Below are positions 35,401 through 43,107 of a stretch of DNA of 64,000 nt, piece by piece. The notes beneath the pieces are model-generated. The model was not told the DNA's origin and ran no database searches. It saw nothing but the letters and a program-made list of their open reading frames with translations. Source of the DNA: an uncultured Ruminiclostridium sp. (lineage in GTDB: Bacteria > Bacillota > Clostridia > Oscillospirales > Ruminococcaceae); assembly GCA_947594425.1 (NCBI GenBank), contig CANQED010000001.1, forward strand, positions 186,001 to 250,000, in the 5' to 3' direction. The stretch's first letter is position 1, and each line of letters starts with the position of its first letter. A program made the translations under genes and the position numbers.

Positions 35401-36882
35401 TTCGTCAGGCTTTGCCTCGCTTAGGTCAAGTTTAAAGCCATCTTCAGTCTCTTCAGGCGTTACAGGAGTACCGTTTACTTTCATATCGGAAGGGTCGTCA
35501 AGTTTAATATTCTTGAACTTATCTACAAGCTCAGGGTTCTCCATATCAAAATTCTCGGCGTCTATTTCTATTCTCCAATAATATCTGCCGGTGTGCTGAT
35601 AATCGGAAGCGGAAGATTTTGATACAACGGTAGTAGTGGGCAAACCTGCATAGCCTGTACCATAGTGAGGCTTATCCTCACTGTCAGTATAAGTCGCAGT
35701 ATTATTAAGTCCGCCGACACTGTTTATGCTGCCGCCGTTAAATTTATGATTTTGAAGATTATTTTTGATATAATCGTCTGTGTAGGAATAATTTAATGTA
35801 AAGCTTGCCGATGTAGCATCTTCTTTAAATTCTTCGTAAACAAATTTGCCGTTTTTTATGTATTTTTGAAGATCTTCGCCTTTAAGCTCAGTTCCGTCGG
35901 AAAACTTTACGGAATAAAGCTCAAGGACATCTTCGTACTTTGTTTGATCGTCTTCCCAATATTCATGCTTAATTATTACATCATCCGAAAATTCGCCGCC
36001 TTTAAGAGTGCTTCCCTCGGGTGCGGTAACTGTTGCCTCGTATGTTACGCCGAATTTGCCGTTTTGCGTCCCGCTTTTTTGTACCTTATATGAAGGGGTG
36101 GCGTCCTTTGAGGGATAATGAGCCTCTATAACGACTTCGGCTTCAAATTCTCCGTTCGGCACTTTTGCATGCCAATTTTCAACATCATCTTTAAGTCCAT
36201 CAACAGTTGCATCTATATCAAATCCAAATTCGCCGGGATCCCAGAAAAGTATATCGCTGTCAAGTTCAACCACAATTTCATAATAGTCGCCTTCGTCGGT
36301 TATAGTATATGAGCCGTTCTTATTACCGCCTTTATCAAAGATATCATAAGTATCTGTGGGGAGTTTAATTCCGCTTTTTGATGTGCCTTCCGACTGATAG
36401 TCGCCATCATACTCGCTGACTCTTTTATTTATTTTCAAAGATGTCTTTATCTCGGGAAGGGTCAGGTTATATTGCTTTACTAAATCTTGTATTATTTTAA
36501 TTAAATTATTCCAATCGCCGGATTGAAGTCCGCTTAAATTGCCCGGCATCTCTCTGCCATACAGTTCTTTAAACTTTGCTTTTGCCTGCTCTCTAAGCCA
36601 ATTGACATCACGAGAACTGTTGCTCTGGTCAACTACGCTTTTTCCGATCTCGTCTTTTTCAGGTATAACATTTACTTTAATATCAACTTTTGCGTTACCT
36701 TCTTTAGAGCTGCCGTCAACGGTGACCTGGAGCTCAGAAACGCAGTTAGAGTCCTCGCCTTGATATACCGCCCCTGCGCCGGTGACCAGCAGTCCGCCCA
36801 GTCCGCTTATGATGTCGGTGGGCAGTATGCTCTGCACTATAAGCACCAGCGCGGTAAATAAAGACGCTAACCTTTTTTTCAT
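29491..36882 (-). CDS. Giant cell-wall-anchored adhesin with ten SpaA/Cna-B repeats
   Basis: The 2463-residue product has a signal peptide (MKKRLASLF start, hydrophobic to about residue 38) and a long head (about 40-1050) with beta-rich adhesin-type segments. Ten SpaA prealbumin-like repeats start near residues 1056, 1178, 1299, 1423, 1532, 1683, 1841, 1973, 2099 and 2207. Each has a Lys near its start, TEFTLY-like core and a YTVKE..PDGY end, as in domains that form Lys-Asn isopeptide bonds. A Thr/Glu/Pro wall-spanning stretch (about 2320-2428), an NPITG sorting signal (2431-2435), a membrane helix and KKRKKK finish it. A sortase must anchor it, but none is in the window. The head-coding DNA is much more A+T-rich than the repeats. 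It is likely a surface adhesin or pilin-like fibre. Confidence 0.88.
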   Translation of the reverse strand: MKKRLASLFTALVLIVQSILPTDIISGLGGLLVTGAGAVYQGEDSNCVSELQVTVDGSSKEGNAKVDIKVNVIPEKDEIGKSVVDQSNSSRDVNWLREQAKAKFKELYGREMPGNLSGLQSGDWNNLIKIIQDLVKQYNLTLPEIKTSLKINKRVSEYDGDYQSEGTSKSGIKLPTDTYDIFDKGGNKNGSYTITDEGDYYEIVVELDSDILFWDPGEFGFDIDATVDGLKDDVENWHAKVPNGEFEAEVVIEAHYPSKDATPSYKVQKSGTQNGKFGVTYEATVTAPEGSTLKGGEFSDDVIIKHEYWEDDQTKYEDVLELYSVKFSDGTELKGEDLQKYIKNGKFVYEEFKEDATSASFTLNYSYTDDYIKNNLQNHKFNGGSINSVGGLNNTATYTDSEDKPHYGTGYAGLPTTTVVSKSSASDYQHTGRYYWRIEIDAENFDMENPELVDKFKNIKLDDPSDMKVNGTPVTPEETEDGFKLDLSEAKPDENGKIIIEYYTQGIPDENGIIEPENTADVEFDKLTITTPDGKERDFTKDVDGVIGVTATAQSTEIHPMSKKGESYDPTTMLFKWNFTFNETGEEYDYIILSDKPDDFQIFPEEIYGEGKTIDITKTPLVDGVYGDYPRLEYKGTELPKTITEEAQGYYVSKDRTELYIVLWDVTKEYKYSYYLNTKLIDYDFLTQNYSQDGVEPTKVYHNTASSTTPDDVTSTVEADLTAKTALLDKKAVGQWSGKELEITDFSGYLGYVINVNPYKYHINNAVLKDELPVGTKFAGIQSVVCDNTAYKGEEIDKLGISCETESGVASFNGSEKQYRKDIVTFSFGSGALDKNYSIYIFLEIDEDFAEDIADCGEYVTFENTADFSGSIGEKEFEHRQSAKTKVKYNNISKYGNTSGDTTIKWEAVFNRDRRDMGGMTIVDDLEDTGLVMVLNEEGMELKIERCVTAFSDGPYNVTVGTTYEDITSKITDRVINYAGFRFSIPEEYKNDCLKITFYTKLSRDGSDRLNEDPNFVNKLRLEIEGVEVEDSEVESNQVYGKNLTYQSWASAAGDHSVTLTKYNEKDEPLEGAIFEVRYIDGNGKLSTDKKSTSADGAVDAGKLSFSGLPTDTVIEIREVQAPNGYAISSQVWYVVFLEKLTEEWFEQNNPAIYDEIEFHGASGDVKITAKNVPKGEDVTLYKTWDGITLDNFDTSEETREAFLNHTVFKLRDSGTGKVVKYVKPVYDEESKKAKLTFTDLESGKTYTIEEGRTADGYLLFTGKITVTVDASGNVTLTKDGEPFENGGTIVNYKEKTTDISFTKEYINGGKAVTGDDLLNTLAAATEFTLFSDADCTKKSAEAQHPVVKDGKAVVTFTGLKDGTYYIKETLHPTTYEDNTTVYVCVIDNGVAKFAEYIGDTSASAKFEDTLTVKNTAKTTPTGTFSFTKRYTDDGTDVTSKALADATEFTLYNEAGEKVTSVTPSFKDGKATVTFDGLDANSTYTVEETKTPDGYKKYSGTITLTVDGDANVTATPDVITNGVENTKIYGKATVNKWFNAVGPTIFTGNQAYNKNYGDDSVMKGTEFTLVNKNDINADKQDESFGLFIEDIADGAAYVTKPLEKRSDGRYYVDFDHLVPGEEYYIFESKQPEGFARAAEVVDVKVSDDGSVKYHVYKSYDELIELYGKDPVFSSDAPLIENAKLGFSLVKYYDDMLPASKGDVTAEKLKELEALVEGTIFTLKDVDGNLVARVHPNLDVRYKGEKATCYAEIWIYDGQTDIDGRTVKLSAGTKPKFGGLSDTDSYALYTLTEETAPEGYKAAEPIVLLLNSALVSVMPDQNFMIDEELNILKIVNERVYTANDIFLYKEYEETDLAKMDEAERDTLLGGTEFTLYDGTDPIASVSPVWDNSINKAVVRFSDGMTVGSGTLKLELDKTYTVKETTVPDGYDDKRTTDYTVKISDTGEVTYAEADSTSFSAEVPGVQNYKKIYNPGEIQLIKTYQDTKLSELSVADRNALLEGTKFTLYKDKELEVPVTSASPVWDGTRALVTFDKSKISVGNVYYIKEDPAPDGYGYLISDEVIVVNVDNEGVVTYRFSKEKDFAPETKTIENKMIYTAGEIELQKAYVDGKTPVDITEAMLKGTVFTLSKDDITVKTASPDITGKVIFNGLELDTTYTVTETQAPNGFAKSDKVYTVKVDEKGNVTYYIGDEQTTDLTIDNEKLHPSDIEVIKTFEDTDLTKFSDEELEALLNSTKFTLYKVVNGDKMQKTAKSPVFDGTTAKVTFTEEDGIELDSDYIVKETKSDARYELNETEVKFHVDKLGVVTSDGKAYTPEVINSKVTSDTPDNPDNPPSVPTETTQATAPTDPTPSDKPNVPTDTTTEEETSAPETTTTIGQSTAPEESTAPEETTAPEETTAPEETTVPEETTAPETTAPETTAPEEEKPQDNNPITGVALAGGTVAFGAFIAMAVSPLIKKRKKK

Positions 36883-36925
36883 ATCCGTTTTCCTCCCATT
36901 ATGTAAAATAATTTATACATATGTA

Positions 36926-36948
36926 GTATCTATTTTCGGCATAGATAC
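36926..36948 (-). other. Hairpin in the adhesin 5' leader
   Basis: GTATCTAT (36926-36933) pairs perfectly with ATAGATAC (36941-36948) around a seven-base loop in the roughly 80-base leader between promoter and ATG. It may stabilise the very long mRNA or control translation. Confidence 0.4.
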
Positions 36949-36970
36949 CGATACGATATTCGTAAAAGTA

Positions 36971-36999
36971 ATTTTACCACATAAAGAGGTCAAAGTCAA
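36971..36999 (-). promoter_or_regulatory. Adhesin promoter
   Basis: Minus strand TTGACT (36994-36999), 17-base spacer, TAAAAT (36971-36976). GGGAGGAAAA precedes the ATG at 36882. The rest of 36883-37168 is A+T-rich and shows no gene. Confidence 0.72.
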
Positions 37000-37168
37000 T
37001 AATCCTGTTGCGATTTTTACAAAAATCGATATCGGATAGATAACTTTTCGTTAAAAATAGATAAAAATCGCACCCGCAAAATGTGCATATTTTTCGGAAA
37101 TATATGGAGATAATTGTTAATATAGTAAAACCTTCGCAAAATAAAACTTTACGGGCTATTGCGGCTGT

Positions 37169-37223
37169 ATTGCACAAAAACGGCACACCGTTTACGCGGT
37201 ACGCCGTTTAATGCTTGTGCAAT
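37169..37223 (-). terminator. Terminator of the rplJL operon
   Basis: An outer stem ATTGCACAA (37169-37177) with TTGTGCAAT (37215-37223) and an inner stem AAACGGC (37178-37184) with GCCGTTT (37203-37209). On the minus strand the inner stem is followed by a T-run, placing a terminator about 20 bases after rplL. Confidence 0.7.
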
Positions 37224-37233
37224 TGTAATAAGC

Positions 37234-37611
37234 TTACTTGAGCTCGACCTTAGCGCCTGCCTCTTCGAGCTTAGCCTTGATCTCCTCAGCCTCAGCCTTA
37301 GGAGCAGCCTCTTTAAGGGTCTTAGGAGCAGCCTCAACGAGCTCCTTAGCCTCCTTAAGGCCTACGCCGCAGATGTCCTTAACGAGCTTGATAACGCCCA
37401 TCTTGGAGTCGCCGAACGACTCGAGCACAACGTCAAACTCGGTCTTTTCCTCAGCGGCAGCGGCAGCGCCTGCGCCTGCTGCGGGAGCAGCTGCTACAGC
37501 GGCAGCGGATACGCCGAATTCTTCTTCAAGAGCCTTTACGAGCTCGTTGAGCTCTAATACGCTAAGACCCTTAACTTCTTCAATAATACCTAAAATCTTC
37601 TCTGAAGCCAT
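37234..37611 (-). CDS. rplL: Ribosomal protein bL12 (L7/L12)
   Basis: bL12 forms the flexible stalk of the 50S subunit and recruits translation GTPases. An earlier ATG at 37626 only spans the ribosome binding site (GGAGGAAAACAAAATGG), so the ATG at 37611 is chosen, giving 125 residues. The N-terminal dimerisation helix ([29 protein letters not shown]), the Ala-rich hinge (about 38-58) and the C-terminal domain ([33 protein letters not shown]) are all present. It follows rplJ, as usual. Confidence 0.97.
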   Translation of the reverse strand: MASEKILGIIEEVKGLSVLELNELVKALEEEFGVSAAAVAAAPAAGAGAAAAAEEKTEFDVVLESFGDSKMGVIKLVKDICGVGLKEAKELVEAAPKTLKEAAPKAEAEEIKAKLEEAGAKVELK

Positions 37612-37693
37612 TTTGTTTTCCTCCATAATTATGTTTTGTCTTTGCGGAATGCTCCGCGCTATGCGCTTATTAAAGCGCGCTTAGGCGTCCGTC

Positions 37694-38194
37694 TTATGCG
37701 GACTGTTTCTTCTCGATCTCGCTTATCGCGATAGCAAGTCTCTGGATAGGCGACTGCAGCATAAATACCAGCTGAGAAAGCAAGGTCTCTTTTGAGGGGA
37801 GCTTTGCATACGCTACTACCTCTTCCTTGCTGATAGCCTTGTTGTCTACAAAGCCCTTCTTGATGGAAAATGTGCCGTCTGAATCCTCTTCCTGCTTGTA
37901 CAGCAGCTTAGGCGCGGTAATGATGTCGTCCTTAGCGAGCGCGATAGCGGTAGTGCCCTCGAGCACGTCCTCTATGCCCTCGATCCCGGCGATCTCTGCG
38001 GCGCGCTTAAGCAGGGTGTTCTTTACTACAAAGTAGTCGATACCCGCCTCGCGCAGATCTTTTCTGAGCTTGGTGTCATCAGCTACGGTGATACCCTTGT
38101 AATCGACGATAACACCGCAGTCCGCATTTTTAAGCTTGTCGGCAAGCTCCTCAACGTAAGCCTGCTTAGTCTGTAATACGCTCTGACTCGGCAT
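37694..38194 (-). CDS. rplJ: Ribosomal protein uL10
   Basis: uL10 is the stalk base that carries bL12 dimers on 23S rRNA. The 166-residue product starts with the typical MPSQSVLQTKQAYVEELADKL segment, has VVDYKGITVADDTKLRKDLREAG and FVVKNTLLKRA, and a C-terminal helix for bL12 binding. It is normally feedback-controlled by the L10-L12 complex binding to the leader RNA, which is present upstream here. rplK and rplA, its usual neighbours, are not on this side in the window. Confidence 0.96.
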   Translation of the reverse strand: MPSQSVLQTKQAYVEELADKLKNADCGVIVDYKGITVADDTKLRKDLREAGIDYFVVKNTLLKRAAEIAGIEGIEDVLEGTTAIALAKDDIITAPKLLYKQEEDSDGTFSIKKGFVDNKAISKEEVVAYAKLPSKETLLSQLVFMLQSPIQRLAIAISEIEKKQSA

Positions 38195-38228
38195 AAACTG
38201 TTCTCCTTTCGTTTATTTACTGTTCAAA

Positions 38229-38345
38229 AGGAAAAGATAAAGCCCCGTTCGCATAGAGGAACAGGGCGGAAAATCACTGTGATATTCCCATTCCTCGGCA
38301 GGCGGACAAGTCCGTTAGCGGTAAAACCGACCTGCTGTCTTTAGA
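38229..38345 (-). ncRNA. Ribosomal protein L10 leader RNA
   Basis: The minus strand between promoter and rplJ shows the L10 leader pattern: AGACAGCAGGT near 38330-38340, a CCTGCCGAGG segment near 38296-38305, and then a terminator-like stem formed by GCCCTGTTC and GAACGGGGC (38242-38268, one G-U pair) followed by TTTATCTTTTCC. In Firmicutes this RNA is bound by L10-L12 to switch off the operon. Confidence 0.85.
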
Positions 38346-38356
38346 ACAGCATTGAT

Positions 38357-38385
38357 ATTATAGCACATCTCGCTGTGTTTGTCAA
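38357..38385 (-). promoter_or_regulatory. rplJL promoter
   Basis: Minus strand TTGACA (38380-38385), 17-base spacer, TATAAT (38357-38362): perfect consensus, as expected for a ribosomal protein operon. Confidence 0.88.
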
Positions 38386-38428
38386 GGGGTGTGAGTAAAT
38401 TTTTTCACCCCGCAAAATTTTTACGTTT

Positions 38429-38905
38429 TTACTCGATTATCGGAATGTCGTCCGCGGACGAAATATCATAATTAAGATCAGGGAGCTCGTCGTTATACTC
38501 TACCTCCCAATCATAGTCAAAATACCACCTGCGGGTACCCTTAAAGGTCACCTTTACCGTGCCGCCGTCCTCAGGCCTTATATCCGCCTCGGCGTACAAA
38601 GTATTGCCGTCAAGGGTCACCTTATCGGTATCGCTCCAGCTGCCCGTGCAGTTGTATACAAAATCTCTTTCGAGCCGCCCCTGCGTCTTGCGAAAACACA
38701 TATTGGTTAGGTCAAATCTTTGGAACATCTTATCGGCGTTATCTAAAAAGATATGGTTCTCAAAGTCCTGCTTTCCCTCGACGGTTTCGTATATCCACTT
38801 ATCGAAAGATACAGGCGCGAAAAATGATACCAATAGTATCGCTATTACTATCACGCATACCGCCGCAGCCGATATGGCGGCGATAAGCTTAGCTTTTTTA
38901 TGCAT
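38429..38905 (-). CDS. Single-pass membrane protein of unknown function
   Basis: A GTG at 38920 also opens the frame, but AAAGGAG lies just before the ATG at 38905. The 158-residue product has a basic start (MHKKAKL), one membrane helix (about residues 7-30) and an outer domain of about 125 residues with many acidic and aromatic residues, including WYFDYDWEVEYND near the end. There is no lipobox. The outer part looks beta-rich. It has its own perfect-consensus promoter. I do not recognise the family. Confidence 0.68.
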   Translation of the reverse strand: MHKKAKLIAAISAAAVCVIVIAILLVSFFAPVSFDKWIYETVEGKQDFENHIFLDNADKMFQRFDLTNMCFRKTQGRLERDFVYNCTGSWSDTDKVTLDGNTLYAEADIRPEDGGTVKVTFKGTRRWYFDYDWEVEYNDELPDLNYDISSADDIPIIE

Positions 38906-38953
38906 AATTGCTCCTTTCACTATGACAATTTCGGTAAATCTTTTAATAATTTA

Positions 38954-38982
38954 ATTATACCACTACACTAAAAAGCTGTCAA
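38954..38982 (-). promoter_or_regulatory. Promoter of the small membrane protein gene
   Basis: Minus strand TTGACA (38977-38982), 17-base spacer, TATAAT (38954-38959): perfect consensus, 48 bases before the ATG at 38905. Confidence 0.82.
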
Positions 38983-39013
38983 CAGATTTAGCGATTATAC
39001 AGTTATTTTTTCT

Positions 39014-39748
39014 CTATTTTCCCAAGGAAATATCTATCGTCTTATCGTCGATATCCCCGTACAGCTTGCGCAGGTGCGATATTATGCGCTGTCTTGACTG
39101 CTCGGGCTCTTCTTTATAAGCGGAGGTCACAAGGTCGTAGCCCCACACGCTCTCGGGCATAGCGAGCTTAGCGGCGGTCATTCCGTACTGCTCGCCCCGC
39201 TTATTAAATCTGCGGCGAAAATCTACCGCGACGAGGTAGGTCTGCTCCTGCAATTTGGTCAGCACGCCCGCAAAATTCTTTTCCCCGCCCTTGCCGAAGC
39301 CCGCAAGCTTTTTTATCTCATAAGTGAATAGCCCGTCCTGCGAGGTGAAAAGATCCATTATCTTCTTAGAGCGCAGCTGTGCCTTTCCGTCGTCGTAAAG
39401 ACTGTCAAAATCGTATCCGTCCCTGCGCCAGTTGGCAAAGTACGGCAGCCACTCAAGCGAGATATACCCCGCCCTGCCGCCGAAAAATTTGCCGTACGCT
39501 ATCCTGCCGCCGCGCGCTATCTCCTCGCGCCATATCCACGGGTCTTTCTCGGGGATATCGCACCACCACGAATTAGGCGCGGTGTGCTCCTCGGAGGAAA
39601 AGCCCTTTATCCCGTTGGCAAAAAGCGGCAGAAACCCCACCTTATTTATATATTCCTCAAGCTTAGCGCAGGAGGTGATACAGTCGGGGTCGCCGTAAGG
39701 CACTCCCCGCATTATCCATACTCCGTTTTCTACAGCCGTAACGCTCAC
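39014..39748 (-). CDS. AlkZ-related protein
   Basis: The 244-residue product fits my memory of the AlkZ-related proteins of Clostridia, distant relatives of the AlkZ/YcaQ winged-helix DNA glycosylases: VGFLPLFANGIKGFSSEEHT, WWCDIPEKDPWIWREEIARGG, AYGKFFGGRAGYIS and FGKGGEKNFAGVLTKLQEQTYLV. Whether it has glycosylase activity is unknown. The GTG at 39748 overlaps the HD gene stop; a later ATG at 39712 has a better-spaced GGAG, so the start is uncertain. It closes a five-gene operon. Confidence 0.65.
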   Translation of the reverse strand: MSVTAVENGVWIMRGVPYGDPDCITSCAKLEEYINKVGFLPLFANGIKGFSSEEHTAPNSWWCDIPEKDPWIWREEIARGGRIAYGKFFGGRAGYISLEWLPYFANWRRDGYDFDSLYDDGKAQLRSKKIMDLFTSQDGLFTYEIKKLAGFGKGGEKNFAGVLTKLQEQTYLVAVDFRRRFNKRGEQYGMTAAKLAMPESVWGYDLVTSAYKEEPEQSRQRIISHLRKLYGDIDDKTIDISLGK

Positions 39749-40236
39749 TCCTTTGCCGTAAACATCAGATCAAGCAGCATTTTTCCAGTATTAAGGCGAA
39801 ATATCTTATCCCGCGCAGCGTTTATCGCGTCTTTGCCGCTGTTGTCCTCGTAAAGATTGACAAGAAAATCCGCCTCGATAAGCGCCTGCAAGTCCGCGCC
39901 GTCTATATCCGTATAGGTGTGGTGGCGGGCGATAAGGTGCATGACCCGCCCCTTTACATCGTCATAGCCGCCGACCGTGTCCAATATTTTTGCGGCAATG
40001 TCGGGACCGAGCCGCTGCTGTATCTCGCCGTCACTTCTTCCGTACAGGCGCTCTCCCTCATGTATGCCTATATCGTGCAATATAGCCGCTGCGGCGAGGG
40101 CTTTAAGCTCGCCGTCGGATAGATTTTCTCCCCTGCCTATCAGCATAGCGAGCTGATAGACCTTTATAAAGTGCTGTATCCTCTTAGGGTCGCCGCTGTC
40201 GTATTCTATTGCCGCTAAAAGCAATTTATCGTGCAT
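39745..40236 (-). CDS. HD-domain phosphohydrolase
   Basis: The 163-residue product has the HD metal-binding pattern: His22, the H54-D55 pair in ILHDIGIHEG, further histidines in ARHHTYTD, and a late Asp in EADFLVNLYED. Such proteins cut phosphate esters or nucleotides; the substrate is unknown. It lies 24 bases after the large membrane protein gene and its stop overlaps the next start (GTGA). Its place with a sigma-like protein and a receiver-like protein may mean a signalling role, but this is an inference. Confidence 0.82.
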   Translation of the reverse strand: MHDKLLLAAIEYDSGDPKRIQHFIKVYQLAMLIGRGENLSDGELKALAAAAILHDIGIHEGERLYGRSDGEIQQRLGPDIAAKILDTVGGYDDVKGRVMHLIARHHTYTDIDGADLQALIEADFLVNLYEDNSGKDAINAARDKIFRLNTGKMLLDLMFTAKE

Positions 40237-40260
40237 ACTTACTCTCCTTAATTAAACGCC

Positions 40261-43086
40261 TTACAGCGACGCGTCGGATATTATCTTAAGCTTAGCGCTG
40301 TCGGCGGTTATCACGCGGCTGCCCCAAACGGTGACGATATATCCGCCGTCGGTCACAGCTCCCGTGATATGGCTTAAGTCGCCTTCCATAACTATTATCT
40401 CACCCAATGGCGAGAGCTTTTTGTCCTTATAGGTGTAGAACTGAAATTTTCCTACGTCGGTCACGCCGTCATAATATACCACCGGCACGCCTATTATCAC
40501 ATTATCGCCGGATATCCCCGTCACAACGGCGTCAGCGTTAGAGGGCAGACGGTAGCCGCTGCCGCCCTCTTCGCTTATATCTACCGAGGCGAGCTCGGTA
40601 TTTTTGTCTATGCAAACAGACAATGTTACGCCCTTATCCTTTACCTCGGTCTTAGCGTACAGCCCGTCCTTTATAAAGATAAGAGAATTGTCGATAGGCT
40701 CGCAGCTTTTCAGCGTGTTTAAGTCAAAGCTGTACTGCATGGGCTTTTCTTCGGCGGTTATCACGCTTAGTATATCCCCCTCGCAGAAGATATCCGCCGT
40801 CGGCTTGTTCTCGGCGATATTGTCCACAGCGGACGGCTCGGAGAGCGCCGAGGGTAATACATACAGCACGGAGGTATTTTCCGCGCCCTTGCCCAAAACG
40901 GCGAGCTTTGTCTCCCCCGCCGCTATCATCTCGGGATATACCGCACCGTCAAGGTCATACTGCGACGGTGTAAGGCTCTTATCAAAACATATACGGGTTA
41001 GGCGGGTATGCGTATCGCCGTTTACCTTTACGGTGTCACAGGTGTACAGCCCCGCCGCGCTTATCGCCCAGCCGCTGTTCTCGCCGACCGCCGACGCTTT
41101 GACAAAGCAATCGTTGCCGCCGTTAAGCGGAAGGCGTGACACTACGTAGTAGTTAAGCCGCGCCGCAGCATAAGGCAGCACGATGTCATTGAACGCCGCC
41201 GCCCTCGATCGGTCGTTATTATAAATATGCGGGACAAAGGTCTCGGGCTTTCCCGAATTTGCCTTATCCACGTCAAATTCAACATAGCTTATCGGATAAA
41301 ATGCATCCTCGCCTATATAATAGTCGAGCATAGCTCCCGACTGACGATAATCCACCGTCGGCGCGTCCAGCTGCCGCAGAGCGTCCTGCTCGTATATTTT
41401 TACGCAGGTCTCATCCCCTGCGGGGGCCGTCAGAATAAAGTACCCCTTGCCGTCATATTCTTTATAGAATATATTAAGGTCGGTTATATCGTCGTCAAAA
41501 ACGTCCGCGGTAAATTTCGACTCGACCTTGCCCTTATCGTTTATCGAGCCGCCCTTTATCACAAGCTTGCCCTTGCCGTTGTCGCAGACGCGCAGGACGT
41601 ATTTGGAGCTGAACGCGGTCTTGCTTTGCTCGTATGTATGCTCGGCGCGCGCGGGGCTCTCGGCAGCCGACAGATAAGACACCGCCTCGTCGGGCGTTCT
41701 TGCGCACTCGAGCAATTCTTTATCATTTGTTATTTGTTGGGAAAATTCCTCGGGCGCTGCGGGTATCTCATACGTATACGTCGGCAAAACCTGATAGAAT
41801 TTCAGCAGCTTAAAGCCTACGCCGAAAACCAGCACCGCAGCCGCCAGCGAAAACGCCGCGATAAGGCAGTTCTTAGCCCGCCCCTCACGCTTTTCCACAA
41901 GCTCGCCCACGCTGCGCGCGAGCGACTTAGCCGAATAATCGTCGTCATCGTAAAGGCTGTCGTTTTCGTATACCTCGTACTCCCAGTCCTCCTCGCTATC
42001 CTCGGATGCGTCTTTGGCGGGAGCCTGTTCTTTGTGTGCCTCCTCGACGTGCGGCTGCTCGGCGGGGGCTTGTACTTCTTGTGTATCGGAAACTTTCTCC
42101 GTGGGCGTTTCCTCAGCGGGTGCTGTCTCTGCGGGTTTTTCATCAGCGGGAACAGTATAAACGGGGGCTGCACCTGCGGGTATCTCTTCGGTGGTTGTTA
42201 CCTCTGCCGTGGCCGTCTCAGGAACGGGCGCGGGTGCCTCCTCAACCGCAGGCGCACCTACAAGCATATTATTTACTTCGGATATAATGTCGGTGAGCGC
42301 GAGGGTTTGCTCAGCAATTGCCTCCTCAACGGAGATTGCCCCGGCAGGGGTAATCTCGGCGGGCACTCCCTCAACGGGTGTCTCCTCGATGGGTGTTACC
42401 TCTGCGGGTACTTCCTCAATCGCAGGCGCACCCGCGAACATATCGCTTATCTCGGATATGATATCGGTGGGCGCGGGGGCTTCTTCAACGGTTATCTCCT
42501 CGGTGGGTTTTTCCTCAGCGGGTATCTCCTCAACTGGTATCTCCTCAGTGGGTGTCTCCTCGGCAGGTGTTTCCTCGGTGAGTACTTCCTCGGCGGGTGT
42601 CTCCTCGGCGGGGAGTTCCTCTACGGTCACTTCCTCGGTGGGCGTTACCTCAGCGGGCACTTTCTCCACAGGTTCTGCCTCGGCAACCTTTTGCGCCATG
42701 GCGCGGTCACGCTCGAGGCGCGCGACTGCCTCCTCCTCGCGCCGCCTGCGCTCGTCTCTGAGCTTTTTGCGGTGGGTGGCGGCGGCGAGCAGCACGCGAT
42801 AATCCTCGCCGGTTAGCACAGAATTATCCAGCACCGTGAGCAATTCGTCAAATCTCAGGTGCGGATTTTCTTCTATATAGCGGTACTCGGAGTTGCCTAT
42901 GCGAGAATTTCCGAGCAGGTCGAGAAATTCCGAGCCGGATATTTTAAGCTGTCTTAAGCTCTTTAAAAAAGTACCCGCGGTCAATTCGTTGTCCTGAAGG
43001 ATCATATCTCTCACCGCGTCGGGCTTTACGCTGTTCGGCACCTCAATGGACGCGACATAATCCTTTAGTAGTTTTTCCGGTTCCAT
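40261..43086 (-). CDS. Large single-pass membrane protein with acidic repeat region and propeller-like outer domain
   Basis: The 941-residue product has a helical cytosolic head (1-120) and a long low-complexity stretch (about 140-370) of Glu/Pro/Thr repeats such as EEIPAEETP, with two internal copies of a DIISE segment. One membrane helix lies near 405-425 (CLIAAFSLAAAVLVFGVGF). The 500-residue outer domain is beta-rich and resembles secreted proteins with a C-terminal beta-propeller; that match is by pattern only. The gene follows a sigma-like gene by 21 bases, so it might act as its membrane-bound anti-sigma partner or sensor. No anti-sigma motif such as a zinc HxxxCxxC is seen. Confidence 0.65.
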   Translation of the reverse strand: MEPEKLLKDYVASIEVPNSVKPDAVRDMILQDNELTAGTFLKSLRQLKISGSEFLDLLGNSRIGNSEYRYIEENPHLRFDELLTVLDNSVLTGEDYRVLLAAATHRKKLRDERRRREEEAVARLERDRAMAQKVAEAEPVEKVPAEVTPTEEVTVEELPAEETPAEEVLTEETPAEETPTEEIPVEEIPAEEKPTEEITVEEAPAPTDIISEISDMFAGAPAIEEVPAEVTPIEETPVEGVPAEITPAGAISVEEAIAEQTLALTDIISEVNNMLVGAPAVEEAPAPVPETATAEVTTTEEIPAGAAPVYTVPADEKPAETAPAEETPTEKVSDTQEVQAPAEQPHVEEAHKEQAPAKDASEDSEEDWEYEVYENDSLYDDDDYSAKSLARSVGELVEKREGRAKNCLIAAFSLAAAVLVFGVGFKLLKFYQVLPTYTYEIPAAPEEFSQQITNDKELLECARTPDEAVSYLSAAESPARAEHTYEQSKTAFSSKYVLRVCDNGKGKLVIKGGSINDKGKVESKFTADVFDDDITDLNIFYKEYDGKGYFILTAPAGDETCVKIYEQDALRQLDAPTVDYRQSGAMLDYYIGEDAFYPISYVEFDVDKANSGKPETFVPHIYNNDRSRAAAFNDIVLPYAAARLNYYVVSRLPLNGGNDCFVKASAVGENSGWAISAAGLYTCDTVKVNGDTHTRLTRICFDKSLTPSQYDLDGAVYPEMIAAGETKLAVLGKGAENTSVLYVLPSALSEPSAVDNIAENKPTADIFCEGDILSVITAEEKPMQYSFDLNTLKSCEPIDNSLIFIKDGLYAKTEVKDKGVTLSVCIDKNTELASVDISEEGGSGYRLPSNADAVVTGISGDNVIIGVPVVYYDGVTDVGKFQFYTYKDKKLSPLGEIIVMEGDLSHITGAVTDGGYIVTVWGSRVITADSAKLKIISDASL

Positions 43087-43107
43087 TTAATGTCCTTTCG
43101 GCAAAAT

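Noticed and set aside
42180-42680. Repeated DNA units of about 30 bases
   Set aside because: They encode the Glu/Pro/Thr low-complexity region of the large membrane protein and vary as codons do; not a separate repeat element.
41227-42816. A 529-codon open frame on the plus strand opposite the large membrane protein gene
   Set aside because: It runs antisense through the Glu/Pro/Thr repeat region, where repeated codons keep the opposite frame open. Its product is Cys/Leu/Gly-rich without a known motif, and no ribosome binding site supports it.
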